Positions 1 through 6,205 of a stretch of DNA of 8,772 nt are shown here, one piece after another (the stretch's first letter is position 1; every line of letters starts with the position of its first letter). The translations under genes and the position numbers were made by a program. The notes beneath the pieces were generated by a model, which saw nothing but the letters and a program-made list of their open reading frames with translations, did not search any database and had not been told where the DNA came from. The DNA lies in assembly GCA_020048295.1 (NCBI GenBank), contig JAIFMT010000211.1:1-8772 (forward strand), given 5' to 3'. Source of the DNA: Rhodoferax sp. Lineage in GTDB: Bacteria; Pseudomonadota; Gammaproteobacteria; Burkholderiales; Burkholderiaceae.

Positions 1-141
1 TACGCGCAGCGTCTGCCCCTGAAGGAAATGGGCGTGATGCTGGTGTCCGACATGCACCGTGGCATTGGCTCGGGCCTGTTTGCCGTGCCACAGTTTTCAG
101 GGTGGGCCAATGCCGTTGCCGACATCGTCCTCTACGAGTAA
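1..141 (+). CDS. 3' end of an unidentified gene, possibly an AAA+/MoxR-type ATPase (partial)
   Basis: Forty-six codons stay open from the first base to a TAA at 139-141. Codon use is strongly coding-like, with mostly G or C in third position. The visible tail contains hydrophobic and glycine-rich stretches such as GIGSGLFAVPQFSGWA and ends in IVLYE. No diagnostic motif is present, so the product cannot be named from this piece. The next gene encodes a DUF2201/VWA-like protein, and such proteins are usually preceded by a MoxR-like AAA+ ATPase. That is the only reason for the suggested identity. The next gene appears to start inside it, overlapping by 32 bases, which suggests translational coupling. 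The coding call is fairly secure; the function is a guess. Confidence 0.6.
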   Translation, partial: YAQRLPLKEMGVMLVSDMHRGIGSGLFAVPQFSGWANAVADIVLYE

Positions 142-1519
142 CGACGGGCTGGGCCATGTATTGGGCACCGCCGTGCACGGCATCTGCCCGCCCGCGCCCG
201 CTGCCGGCGCGCTAACCCAGGCCATGCGGGAAGCGGCAGCGGCCAAACTGGCCGCAGCGCGCACCAAGCTCATTCTCGACAAGCCTTTTTTGGGGGCGTT
301 GGTGCTGCGCCTGCCGCTGGTGGAAGCCGGTGCCTGGTGCCGCACGACTGGCACCGACGCGCGCAAGCTGTACTACAACCCGCAGTGGATTGAATCGCTG
401 AGCACCGCACAGGCCCAGTTTGCGCTGGCGCACGAGGCACTGCACTGCGCCCTGGGCCACTTTGCCCGGCGCGGTCACCGGGTGCAGCGCAAGTGGGATC
501 TGGCCTGCGACTTTGCCATCAACCCGCTGTTGCTTGATGAAGGGTTGAAGCCACCACTGGGCGCGCAGGTGCTTGACCTGTACCGCGGCATGGCCGCCGA
601 AGAAATCTACCCCTGTATCGACGACCACCTGGACAGCGAGATGTTTGACCAGCATGTGTGGGACGGCGACGACGGCGGACAAAATGGCAGCGGTGACCGC
701 AGTGATGCTCAAGGCCAGGGTGGCGGTACTGAAGCCGCTACCAAGCCAGCCAGCCAAGCCGGCAACCAGCCGCAAGAAACCGACCCTGAGGCCGGTGGCG
801 CCACAGCGCAACAACCCGCCGCAGGGGATGCCCCCGGCGACGGCCCGCAGGACCAGCCACCACCGTTGAGCACGCAGCAAAAGGAAACCTTGCAACAGCA
901 ATGGCAGCGCCACCTGGCCGCCGCCGCGCAGCGAGCGCGTGAGGCCGGCAAGCTGTCGGGCGGGCTGGCGCGGTTGACCGACGAAGCACTGGCACCGCAG
1001 GTGTCATGGCGGGCAGCGCTGGCGCACTACCTGTCGCAAGCGGCGCGCGACGACTACAGCTGGTTGCGGCCGTCACGACGCAGTGGTGAGCTGGCCGAAG
1101 GTGCCATCTTTCCCAGCCTGCGCAGCCACGCCGGTGATATTTACGTGGCACTCGACACATCTGGCTCCATCGACGCGGCCGACCTGGCCCAGTTTGTCGG
1201 TGAACTCAATGCCATCAAGGGCACGCTGCCCGTGCGCATGACACTGTTTGCCTGCGATGCCACGCTGGCCCCGGATGCACCGTGGGTGACCGAGCCATGG
1301 CAGGCGTTCACCCTGCCGCGCCAGTTTGCAGGCGGTGGTGGCACCGCCTTTGCGCCGGTGTTTGACTGGATCGAACGCCATGGCGCGCAGCCCGATGCGC
1401 TGGTGTATTTCACCGATGCACAGGGCGACATCCCCAAAATGCCGCCGAATTACCCGGTGCTGTGGCTGGTCAAGGGCAAAACCCCGGTGCCCTGGGGCCG
1501 ACGCATCCAACTCAATTGA
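110..1519 (+). CDS. DUF2201-type protein: HExxH metallopeptidase-like domain plus VWA-like domain
   Basis: This is a 469-residue cytoplasmic protein with no signal peptide or membrane segment. Residues about 45-165 match the putative metallopeptidase domain found at the N-terminus of DUF2201 proteins, with the zincin-like sequence HEALHCALGH at 108-117 (H108, E109, H112, further H117). Residues about 185-255 are a low-complexity linker rich in G, D, Q, A and P. Residues about 345-469 form a VWA-like domain with a MIDAS DTSGS at 349-353, T412 within a GGGGTAF segment, and D436 in YFTDAQGD. Family members pair with AAA+ ATPases and are presumed to bind metal-dependent partners; no substrate is known. 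The ATG at 110 is chosen because AGGG lies 7 bases upstream. A GTG at 59 lies deeper in the preceding gene, and an ATG at 224 is a later option. It is 6 bases from the next gene, so probably one operon. Family call is firm; cellular role is unknown. Confidence 0.88.
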   Translation: MPLPTSSSTSNDGLGHVLGTAVHGICPPAPAAGALTQAMREAAAAKLAAARTKLILDKPFLGALVLRLPLVEAGAWCRTTGTDARKLYYNPQWIESLSTAQAQFALAHEALHCALGHFARRGHRVQRKWDLACDFAINPLLLDEGLKPPLGAQVLDLYRGMAAEEIYPCIDDHLDSEMFDQHVWDGDDGGQNGSGDRSDAQGQGGGTEAATKPASQAGNQPQETDPEAGGATAQQPAAGDAPGDGPQDQPPPLSTQQKETLQQQWQRHLAAAAQRAREAGKLSGGLARLTDEALAPQVSWRAALAHYLSQAARDDYSWLRPSRRSGELAEGAIFPSLRSHAGDIYVALDTSGSIDAADLAQFVGELNAIKGTLPVRMTLFACDATLAPDAPWVTEPWQAFTLPRQFAGGGGTAFAPVFDWIERHGAQPDALVYFTDAQGDIPKMPPNYPVLWLVKGKTPVPWGRRIQLN

Positions 1520-1525
1520 CTCATC

Positions 1526-2487
1526 ATGCAAGCCGAACTTTCCCCCGAAGATTCGCTGCGCCTGAACGTGCTGCTGGCTGGCAACGTGCAAGCCGTGCGC
1601 ATCGACGAAGGTAGCCTGACGCTGTACGCGTTAACCCCCAAAGGCGAGGCCAAAGTGGTGCTGCACCGCAACTGCCGCCCCGATTTGTACGTGCAGCGGG
1701 TGCGCGAGTTGCTGGGCGGTCACGCCATGGGTTCACCCGGCGGTTACCCGGTGCACCTGATGCGCTGGACCAGCATGGGCCAGGCCAGCCCACGCAACCT
1801 GGAGGCGCTGCTGAAACTGGGCGAACCCGAAGCCGTCAAGGCGGTGGCGCAATCCCCCAGCCTGAGTGATGAGTTGGCGCGGCGCGCCTGGTGGGCCTTG
1901 CCAACCATGGCCATGGCCCGCTATTTGCTTGTACATGCCAGCGTGCGCGCCGGAGCCATGGGCCCGCTGCTGGCCGACTTTTTGATCGAGCACCTGGCAT
2001 TTGAAGAAGACCCGATTGAGGCGATGAACTCGATTCGCGCGGTGGTCGGAGCGGACCTGCTGGAGAGCACCGCCCGGATGCCTTGCCGCCAGAGCCCCGG
2101 CGCCCTTTGCCCACTGGCATCGCCACCCGCACCCAAGACGCCTGGGGCCAGCTGCTACTGCGCTGCTACGGCCCCTGCGGCCAGAGTTTTCTGCGCGCCG
2201 CTGCACTGGCGCTGGAAAAACCGCCCGCCGCCGAGGCGGTTACCCTCACGCTGGACCTGCTGGGGCGCTACTTTGCCGCCGTCCACACGCTGACGCTGCC
2301 CACCGACTGGCCCGATGAGGTGATGCCACAAGCCCGCGCGATGGCAGCGCTGGCGTGCCTGAGTCGTGCCGATGCCGCGCCAATTCTGACCAAAACCACC
2401 GCCGTCGGGCCACTGCTGCGCCGCCATCTGGAGCCGCTGTTCCGGCCGGTGCTGGTACACATCCAACAACTCAGGCAATCCCCATGA
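1526..2487 (+). pseudogene. Possible DsrS-like protein, interrupted by a -1 base frameshift
   Basis: The ATG at 1526 opens a convincing coding frame for about 185 residues (segments such as RVRELLGGHAMGSPGGYPV and LARRAWWALP). After about 2080 that frame turns into cysteine- and proline-rich nonsense and stops at 2293. From about 2080 the +2-shifted frame becomes coding-like (QDAWGQLLLRCYGPCGQSF, LTLDLLGRYFAAVHTL) and ends at the TGA at 2485-2487, which overlaps the next ATG in the form ATGA. Restoring one base near 2078-2082 gives about 320 residues. No membrane segments or signal peptide are seen. From memory the N-terminal half resembles DsrS, a soluble protein of unknown function associated with sulfur oxidisers, but no other dsr gene is visible and this is tentative. 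The break may be a recent mutation or a sequencing error. No slippery heptamer suggests programmed shifting. No clear Shine-Dalgarno precedes the start, consistent with coupling to the gene 6 bases upstream. Confidence 0.7.
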
Positions 2488-2732
2488 AAAACGGTTTGAC
2501 CATCGACCCTGACCTGCCGCAAATGATGCAGGCCTGCTTTGCCGTAGCCCACGTCAAGCGCAGCACGCGCAAGCGCTTTCCGGAAAACTGCGTGGAAGTG
2601 ATGGCCAGTGAAGCCGCAGCCCGCGCCCAGGCCAAACCCGAACTCAACCAGCACGCCGTGGAGGTGATGGGACCATCGCGCTCATCTGAAGGGCTGCGGC
2701 TGTTTTACCTGGTGCGCTGGCTCGACGATTAA
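2484..2732 (+). CDS. 82-residue protein of unknown function, last gene of the operon
   Basis: The ATG at 2484 overlaps the TGA of the previous gene by four bases (ATGA), a standard arrangement for translational coupling, which fixes the start. The product is a small soluble protein with a basic patch near residues 24-34 (VKRSTRKRF), an alanine- and glutamate-rich middle likely to be helical, and a C-terminal segment ending GLRLFYLVRWLDD. I recognise no family. There is no signal peptide, membrane helix or cysteine cluster. The close linkage suggests that it works with the VWA-like protein or the frameshifted gene, but nothing in the sequence shows how. It converges on the FAH-family gene, with only 28 bases between the two stop codons. 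Confidence 0.72.
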   Translation: MKNGLTIDPDLPQMMQACFAVAHVKRSTRKRFPENCVEVMASEAAARAQAKPELNQHAVEVMGPSRSSEGLRLFYLVRWLDD

Positions 2733-2760
2733 GCTTTGCCGGCTCGGCAGCCGTGATGCC

Positions 2761-3615
2761 TCAGACCTGCACCACCCGCTGCGTCTGCACACCGAGACCC
2801 TGCACGCCCAGCCGCATCGTCTGCCCGGCCCGCAAGAACACCGGCGGCTTTTGACCCATGCCAACCCCGGGCGGCGTGCCGGTAGAGATCACGTCCCCCG
2901 ACTGCAGGCTCATGAACTGACTCAGGTAACTGATCAAAAATGGCACCTGATAGACCATCGTCGCGGTGCTGCCGTTCTGATAGCGGTGGCCATCGACTTC
3001 CAGCCACAGGGCCAGCGCCTGCGGGTCGGGCACCTCGTCGGCCGTGACCAGCCAGGGTCCCAGCGGACCAAAGGTGTCACAGCCCTTGCCCTTGTCCCAG
3101 GTGCCACTGCGGTTGAGCTGGTAGTCGCGCTCTGAAATGTCATTCATCACGCAGTAGCCTGCCACATGCGTCATGGCATCGGTCTCACGGATGTAGCGTC
3201 CACCCTGCCCGATCACCACTGCCAGTTCCACCTCCCAGTCGGTTTTGACCGAGCCGCGCGGAATCTCGACCGCATCGTCAGACCCCATCAAGGCGCTGGT
3301 CCACTTGCTGAACACCACCGGCTCGGGCGGCACGTCCAGGCCCGATTCAGCCGCGTGGTCAGCGTAGTTCAGGCCAATGCAAATGCACTTGCCTACCGAG
3401 GCCACGCACGCGCCCAGGCGCAAGTCGTGCTGTGGCACACCGGCCACCAAGGGCAAATCGGCAGACACCAGCTGACGCAGGCGCGCCAGGCTGGCGGGCA
3501 GCAAGGCAGCTCCACCAATGTCATCCAGCACCGCGCTGAGGTCGCGCACCTGGCCCTGGGCATCGAGCATGCCGGGTTTTTCCTGGCCCCGTGGGCCGTA
3601 ACGCAGAAGTTTCAT
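2761..3615 (-). CDS. Fumarylacetoacetate hydrolase (FAH) family enzyme
   Basis: The 284-residue product has the usual length of single-domain FAH enzymes. A short N-terminal domain beginning MKLLRYGPRGQEKPG is followed by the catalytic core: GLNYADHA at 81-88, probable Mg2+/Mn2+ ligands E128 and E130 in DWEVELA, D159 in VMNDISERD, the GKGCDTFGPLGPW loop at 176-188, and STGTPPGVG at 244-252. FAH enzymes cleave or hydrolyse C-C bonds of diketo acids or isomerise them. The N-terminus resembles proteins annotated as 2,4-diketo-3-deoxy-L-rhamnonate hydrolase or, loosely, ureidoglycolate lyase. The substrate cannot be decided here, since no sugar-acid or aromatic pathway genes flank it. The ATG at 3615 gives the family-typical N-terminus; a GTG at 3657 would add 14 atypical residues. 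No strong ribosome binding site is seen. A 150-base gap with a repeat separates it from the upstream flavoprotein gene, so co-transcription is uncertain. Confidence 0.92.
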   Translation of the reverse strand: MKLLRYGPRGQEKPGMLDAQGQVRDLSAVLDDIGGAALLPASLARLRQLVSADLPLVAGVPQHDLRLGACVASVGKCICIGLNYADHAAESGLDVPPEPVVFSKWTSALMGSDDAVEIPRGSVKTDWEVELAVVIGQGGRYIRETDAMTHVAGYCVMNDISERDYQLNRSGTWDKGKGCDTFGPLGPWLVTADEVPDPQALALWLEVDGHRYQNGSTATMVYQVPFLISYLSQFMSLQSGDVISTGTPPGVGMGQKPPVFLRAGQTMRLGVQGLGVQTQRVVQV

Positions 3616-3674
3616 GAGAGTTGTCCAGGTTTCAGGCCAGCAACTGTGCCAGACCACGCGTGCGATTATCGCTG

Positions 3675-3738
3675 AATATTGCTACTATAAAAATAGCTGT
3701 TAGCGCATGATGCATAAGGGCTGGAGCCATAAAACATG
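3675..3738 (+). repeat. AT-rich interspersed repeat, intergenic copy
   Basis: An AT-rich block interrupts the otherwise GC-rich sequence between the flavoprotein and FAH genes. Its 35-base core at 3694-3728 starts TAGCTGTTAGCGC and contains ATAAGGGCT and a terminal AGCC. The core aligns without gaps to the reverse complement of 7716-7750 inside gluQ at 26 of 35 positions by hand count, and similarity continues weakly on both sides. I recall related TAGCTGCTAGCGC-type repeats as abundant between genes in Comamonadaceae. The outer edges are approximate. It encodes nothing, and a role as a transcript-processing or stability element is only a possibility. Confidence 0.65.
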
Positions 3739-3765
3739 CCAATAATTGACTGACAGCCGAACAGC

Positions 3766-4320
3766 TCAAGCCGTGAACCGGGCCGCCACCTCAACCACCC
3801 GTTTGCCAAACAGGCGTGCCGTTTCCAGGTCGCCGGGCAACATTTCTGACGGCGATGCGTCGGACGGCGACTGCGCCATGGCTCCGCTGAACGAACCCAC
3901 AAAATTGATGTCGTTGCGCTGCGCCGCCTTGCTGTTGCTGGGCATCAGCGCGGTGCCAACCCAGATGCCGCCGTGCTGCATGGACAGCGTGAACAGGTAA
4001 TGCAAGGTGGAGAGCTTGTCGCCGTTCATCGTGGCGCTGTTGGTAAAACCGGCAAACACCTTGTCTTTCCAGGCCTGACTGAACCAGGGCTTGCTCGACG
4101 CGTCGGCAAATTTCTTGAACTGCCAGCTGACGTTACCCATGTAGGTCGGGCTGCCCATGATGATGGCATCGGCGTCGTTGAGCGTGGCCCAGCCGTCGGC
4201 CGACACATTGCCGTCGGCATCGATCACCACCAGTTCAGCGCCGGCACCTTCGGCCACCGATTGCGCCATGCGCAGGGTATGGCCGTAGCCGGAATGGAAG
4301 ACAACAGCAACATTTGCCAT
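3766..4320 (-). CDS. Flavodoxin-family NAD(P)H:quinone-reductase-like protein
   Basis: The 184-residue product has a flavodoxin-like fold typical of WrbA-like FMN proteins. Strand one, VAVVFHS, leads into the FMN phosphate loop HSGYGHT at 9-15. GSPTYMGNVS at 56-65 and GFTNSA at 91-96 are the second and third FMN-contacting loops. Relatives bind FMN and carry out two-electron reduction of quinones or other acceptors using NAD(P)H, protecting against semiquinone radicals; cofactor preference and substrate cannot be read here. It is cytoplasmic. The ATG at 4318-4320 is supported by an excellent Shine-Dalgarno AAGGAG (plus-strand 4329-4334) 8 bases upstream. It lies 43 bases downstream of pirin on the same strand, very probably in one transcript. 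The pairing fits a quinone or redox-stress unit controlled by the divergent LysR regulator. Confidence 0.9.
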   Translation of the reverse strand: MANVAVVFHSGYGHTLRMAQSVAEGAGAELVVIDADGNVSADGWATLNDADAIIMGSPTYMGNVSWQFKKFADASSKPWFSQAWKDKVFAGFTNSATMNGDKLSTLHYLFTLSMQHGGIWVGTALMPSNSKAAQRNDINFVGSFSGAMAQSPSDASPSEMLPGDLETARLFGKRVVEVAARFTA

Positions 4321-4363
4321 GATGAAAACTCCTTGGGTTGAAAAAAGCTTAAAAAATCAGCGA

Positions 4364-5065
4364 TCAGGCGGCCAGGTCAAACACCAGCACTTCTGCATCT
4401 TCGGCATCGTGCAGCGTCAGTGCCGGCTCATCCGCCAGCAACGCTGCGTCGCCAGTCGCCAGTGCCATCCCGTTCACTGCCAGTTGGCCGCGCACCAGAT
4501 GCACATACGCCTTGCGACCTGGCGCAAGCGCCAGCGCTGCCGTCTGCCCAGCCGCCAATAGGCCGGCGTACAGCCGCGCATCGGCGTGAATTTTGACCGA
4601 ACCCTGCGCACCGTCTGGCGATGCCAGCAGGCACAGCCGGCCTTGCTTGTCAGCACTGGCAAAGGTTTTTTGCTCGTAACTGGGGGTCACCCCCAGCACA
4701 TTGGGCGTTATCCAGATTTGCAGCAAGTGCGTGGTGGCATCGGCGGCGTGGTTGAATTCACTGTGGCGCACGCCGCTGCCGGCGCTCATGCGCTGCACTT
4801 CACCGGGCAAAATGGCCTCCACGTTGCCCATGCTGTCCTGGTGTGCCAGCGCGCCTGCCAGCACATAGGTGACGATCTCCATGTCGCGGTGGCCGTGCGT
4901 GCCAAAGCCCTTGCCCGGCGCAATCCAGTCCTCGTTGATCACCCGCAAGTTGCCCCAGCCCATGTGGCGCGGGTCAAAATAATCGGCAAACGAGAAGCTG
5001 TGAAACGATTTGAGCCAGCCGTGGTCGGCGTAGCCGCGTGCTTGTGAGGGTCTGAGGGTCAACAT
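4364..5065 (-). CDS. Pirin family protein, YhhW/quercetin 2,3-dioxygenase-like
   Basis: The 233-residue product is a two-cupin pirin. The N-terminal cupin carries the full metal-binding set at the positions I recall for E. coli YhhW: H57 and H59 in GTHGHRDME, and H101 and E103 in GVRHSEFN. The start MLTLRPSQARG and the signatures FHSFSFADYFDP and MGWGNLRVINED are typical. The C-terminal cupin (about 130-233) lacks an obvious metal set, as is usual. YhhW and human pirin cleave quercetin in vitro, but the natural substrate in bacteria is generally unknown. The ATG at 5063-5065 has AAGGA (plus-strand 5072-5076) 6 bases upstream. It is the first gene of the minus-strand unit, followed by the flavoprotein gene, and divergent from a LysR-type regulator that probably controls it. 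Confidence 0.95.
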   Translation of the reverse strand: MLTLRPSQARGYADHGWLKSFHSFSFADYFDPRHMGWGNLRVINEDWIAPGKGFGTHGHRDMEIVTYVLAGALAHQDSMGNVEAILPGEVQRMSAGSGVRHSEFNHAADATTHLLQIWITPNVLGVTPSYEQKTFASADKQGRLCLLASPDGAQGSVKIHADARLYAGLLAAGQTAALALAPGRKAYVHLVRGQLAVNGMALATGDAALLADEPALTLHDAEDAEVLVFDLAA

Positions 5066-5089
5066 CTTCTGTCCTTACTTTGGGGAATG

Positions 5090-5116
5090 AACATAACAGC
5101 GACTGTAGCGGGGCAA
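5090..5116 (-). promoter_or_regulatory. Weak candidate promoter for the pirin unit
   Basis: Read on the minus strand, TATGTT (plus 5090-5095) could be the -10 element and TTGCCC (plus 5111-5116) the -35 element, separated by only 15 bases. This would start transcription near 5083, about 18 bases before the pirin ATG. The short spacing and poor -10 would suit an activator-dependent promoter, but the match is weak and was chosen by eye. Confidence 0.25.
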
Positions 5117-5126
5117 CGCGCCCCGC
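5108..5126. promoter_or_regulatory. GC-rich inverted repeat between pirin and the LysR gene
   Basis: GCGGGGC at 5108-5114 and GCCCCGC at 5120-5126 form a perfect 7-base inverted repeat around AACGC. It overlaps the proposed -35 element of the pirin promoter, so it could be an operator or a hairpin in the 5' leader. No protein can be assigned to it. Confidence 0.35.
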
Positions 5127-5127
5127 A

Positions 5128-5149
5128 ATGCCAATGGTTTTGATGGCAT
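5128..5149. promoter_or_regulatory. Inverted repeat ATGCCA-N10-TGGCAT, candidate regulator site
   Basis: A perfect 6-base dyad with a 10-base spacer lies midway between the divergent pirin and LysR genes. It sits between the GC-rich palindrome and the TTCAA/TTGAA box. LysR regulators often contact two neighbouring sites, so this could be the second, activation-side site. Its 22-base geometry is not the standard 15-base box, so the assignment is tentative. Confidence 0.35.
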
Positions 5150-5151
5150 CA

Positions 5152-5166
5152 TTCAAGTATTTTGAA
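5152..5166. promoter_or_regulatory. Candidate LysR box TTCAA-N5-TTGAA
   Basis: A perfect 15-base interrupted dyad contains the T-N11-A spacing (T5153, A5165) that defines LysR-type binding sites. It lies 16 bases before the regulator's ATG and about 76 bases from the proposed pirin start of transcription, close to the usual position for LysR recognition sites and suitable for autorepression combined with activation of pirin. It overlaps a TTG at 5162 that could otherwise extend the regulator, which favours the ATG at 5183 as the start. Confidence 0.5.
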
Positions 5167-5182
5167 GAATCAGTCACCATCG

Positions 5183-6121
5183 ATGCAAACTGCCCGCAAT
5201 GTTTTGACCCCTGATGCCTTGGCCATGTTGCAGGTCATTGGCAGCAGCGGCAGCTTTGCCGCCGCTGCGCGCAGCCTGGGCATGGTGCCCAGCGCGCTGA
5301 CTTACCGGGTGCGGCAAATCGAGGACGCGCTCGATGTACTGCTGTTTGACCGCAGCGCGCGCCAGGCGCAGCTGACCCCGGCCGGGCAGGAACTGCTCTG
5401 CGAGGGCGCGCGCCTGCTCGACGACGTGGATGCCGTGGCCAACCGCGTCAAGCGCGTGGCCACCGGCTGGGAGCCGCAGTTCAGTATCGCCGTCGATGGC
5501 ATCATCACCAAGGCCACTGTGATGGAGCTGTGCGAGCACTTCTTGTCACTCAACCCACCCACCCGCATCCGCCTGCGCGACGAAACCCTCTCCGGCACGC
5601 TGGAAGCGCTGACCAGTGGCCAGGCCGATCTGGCGCTGGGCGTGGCTGACCTGATGCAAAACACCAGCTTGCAGACCCAGCCGCTGGGCGAGGTGCGCTT
5701 TGTGTATGCGGTCGCACCACACCACCCGCTGGCTGGCGCGACCGAGCCACTGAGCGACGAGGTGATCCGTGCGCACCGTGCGGTGGCGGTGGCCGACAGC
5801 GTCAGCCGTGGCCGTGGCCTGACCATTGGCCTGCTAGGCGGCCAGGACGTGCTGACGGTGGCCAGCATGCAGGCCAAACTCGATGCGCAGCTGCGCGGCC
5901 TGGGCTGCGGCTCGCTGCCCGAGTGCATGGCGCGCGACTTCATTGACAGCGGCCAGCTGGTGGTCAAGGCCACGCAGCAGCCACCACGCGTGATCAGCGT
6001 GCATTACGCCTGGCGCCAAGGCCCCAAATCCATCCCCGGGCGGGCGCTGCAATGGTGGCTCAACGCGCTGAGCAGCCCCACCACCCGGCGCGCTTTATTG
6101 CAGCAGCAGCGGGGCGGTTAA
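5183..6121 (+). CDS. LysR-type transcriptional regulator, divergent from pirin
   Basis: The 312-residue product has the typical length and layout of the family. An N-terminal winged helix-turn-helix spans about residues 8-67 (GSFAAAARSLGMVPSALTYRVRQIEDAL, then LLFDR and LTPAG), followed by a linker helix and a substrate-binding-like effector domain from about 92 to 300. The tyrosine in ALTYRVRQIE replaces the more usual S/R of the recognition helix, a variant seen in a LysR subgroup. The ATG at 5183 is preferred over a TTG at 5162, because the TTG has no ribosome binding site and falls in a probable LysR box; the ATG also lacks a strong one. The inducer is unknown. Divergence from pirin and a quinone-reductase-like gene suggests that it controls them, probably in response to a quinone, phenolic compound or redox signal. 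Confidence 0.93.
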   Translation: MQTARNVLTPDALAMLQVIGSSGSFAAAARSLGMVPSALTYRVRQIEDALDVLLFDRSARQAQLTPAGQELLCEGARLLDDVDAVANRVKRVATGWEPQFSIAVDGIITKATVMELCEHFLSLNPPTRIRLRDETLSGTLEALTSGQADLALGVADLMQNTSLQTQPLGEVRFVYAVAPHHPLAGATEPLSDEVIRAHRAVAVADSVSRGRGLTIGLLGGQDVLTVASMQAKLDAQLRGLGCGSLPECMARDFIDSGQLVVKATQQPPRVISVHYAWRQGPKSIPGRALQWWLNALSSPTTRRALLQQQRGG

Positions 6122-6205
6122 AGTCGGTGTCATGCGCGTCACCTATTTGCCCCTTTCCTTGCGGGCCAGCGGTGCTGAGAAATTTACCCAACGGAGTACG
6201 ACAAC

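Noticed and set aside
212..1160. Several open frames antisense to the VWA-like gene
   Set aside because: Cysteine-, arginine- and histidine-rich products without motifs; typical of reverse frames opposite a GC-rich gene.
2068..2090. Programmed ribosomal frameshift to explain the broken third gene
   Set aside because: There is no slippery heptamer, no internal Shine-Dalgarno at a suitable distance and no obvious downstream structure; a plain one-base loss is simpler.
2737..2753. Short hairpin between the two convergent genes as a bidirectional terminator
   Set aside because: The best stem is only 5 base pairs (CGGCT/AGCCG, or TGCCG/CGGCA) with no T-tract on either side, weaker than expected by chance in GC-rich DNA.
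3166..3675. Open frame opposite the FAH-family gene
   Set aside because: Histidine- and glutamine-rich translation with no family resemblance, fully inside a confident gene on the other strand.
4586..5047. Open frame opposite pirin
   Set aside because: No motif, and the opposite strand carries a complete pirin with all metal ligands and a ribosome binding site.
5162..5182. TTG at 5162 as the LysR start, adding seven residues
   Set aside because: It has no ribosome binding site, lies within the probable LysR box, and the added residues are outside the usual family N-terminus.
6122..6205. Terminator or promoter between the LysR gene and the FAD oxidoreductase
   Set aside because: Only a 4-base GGTG/CACC pairing and no convincing -35/-10 pair could be seen; only the GGAG ribosome binding site is supported.
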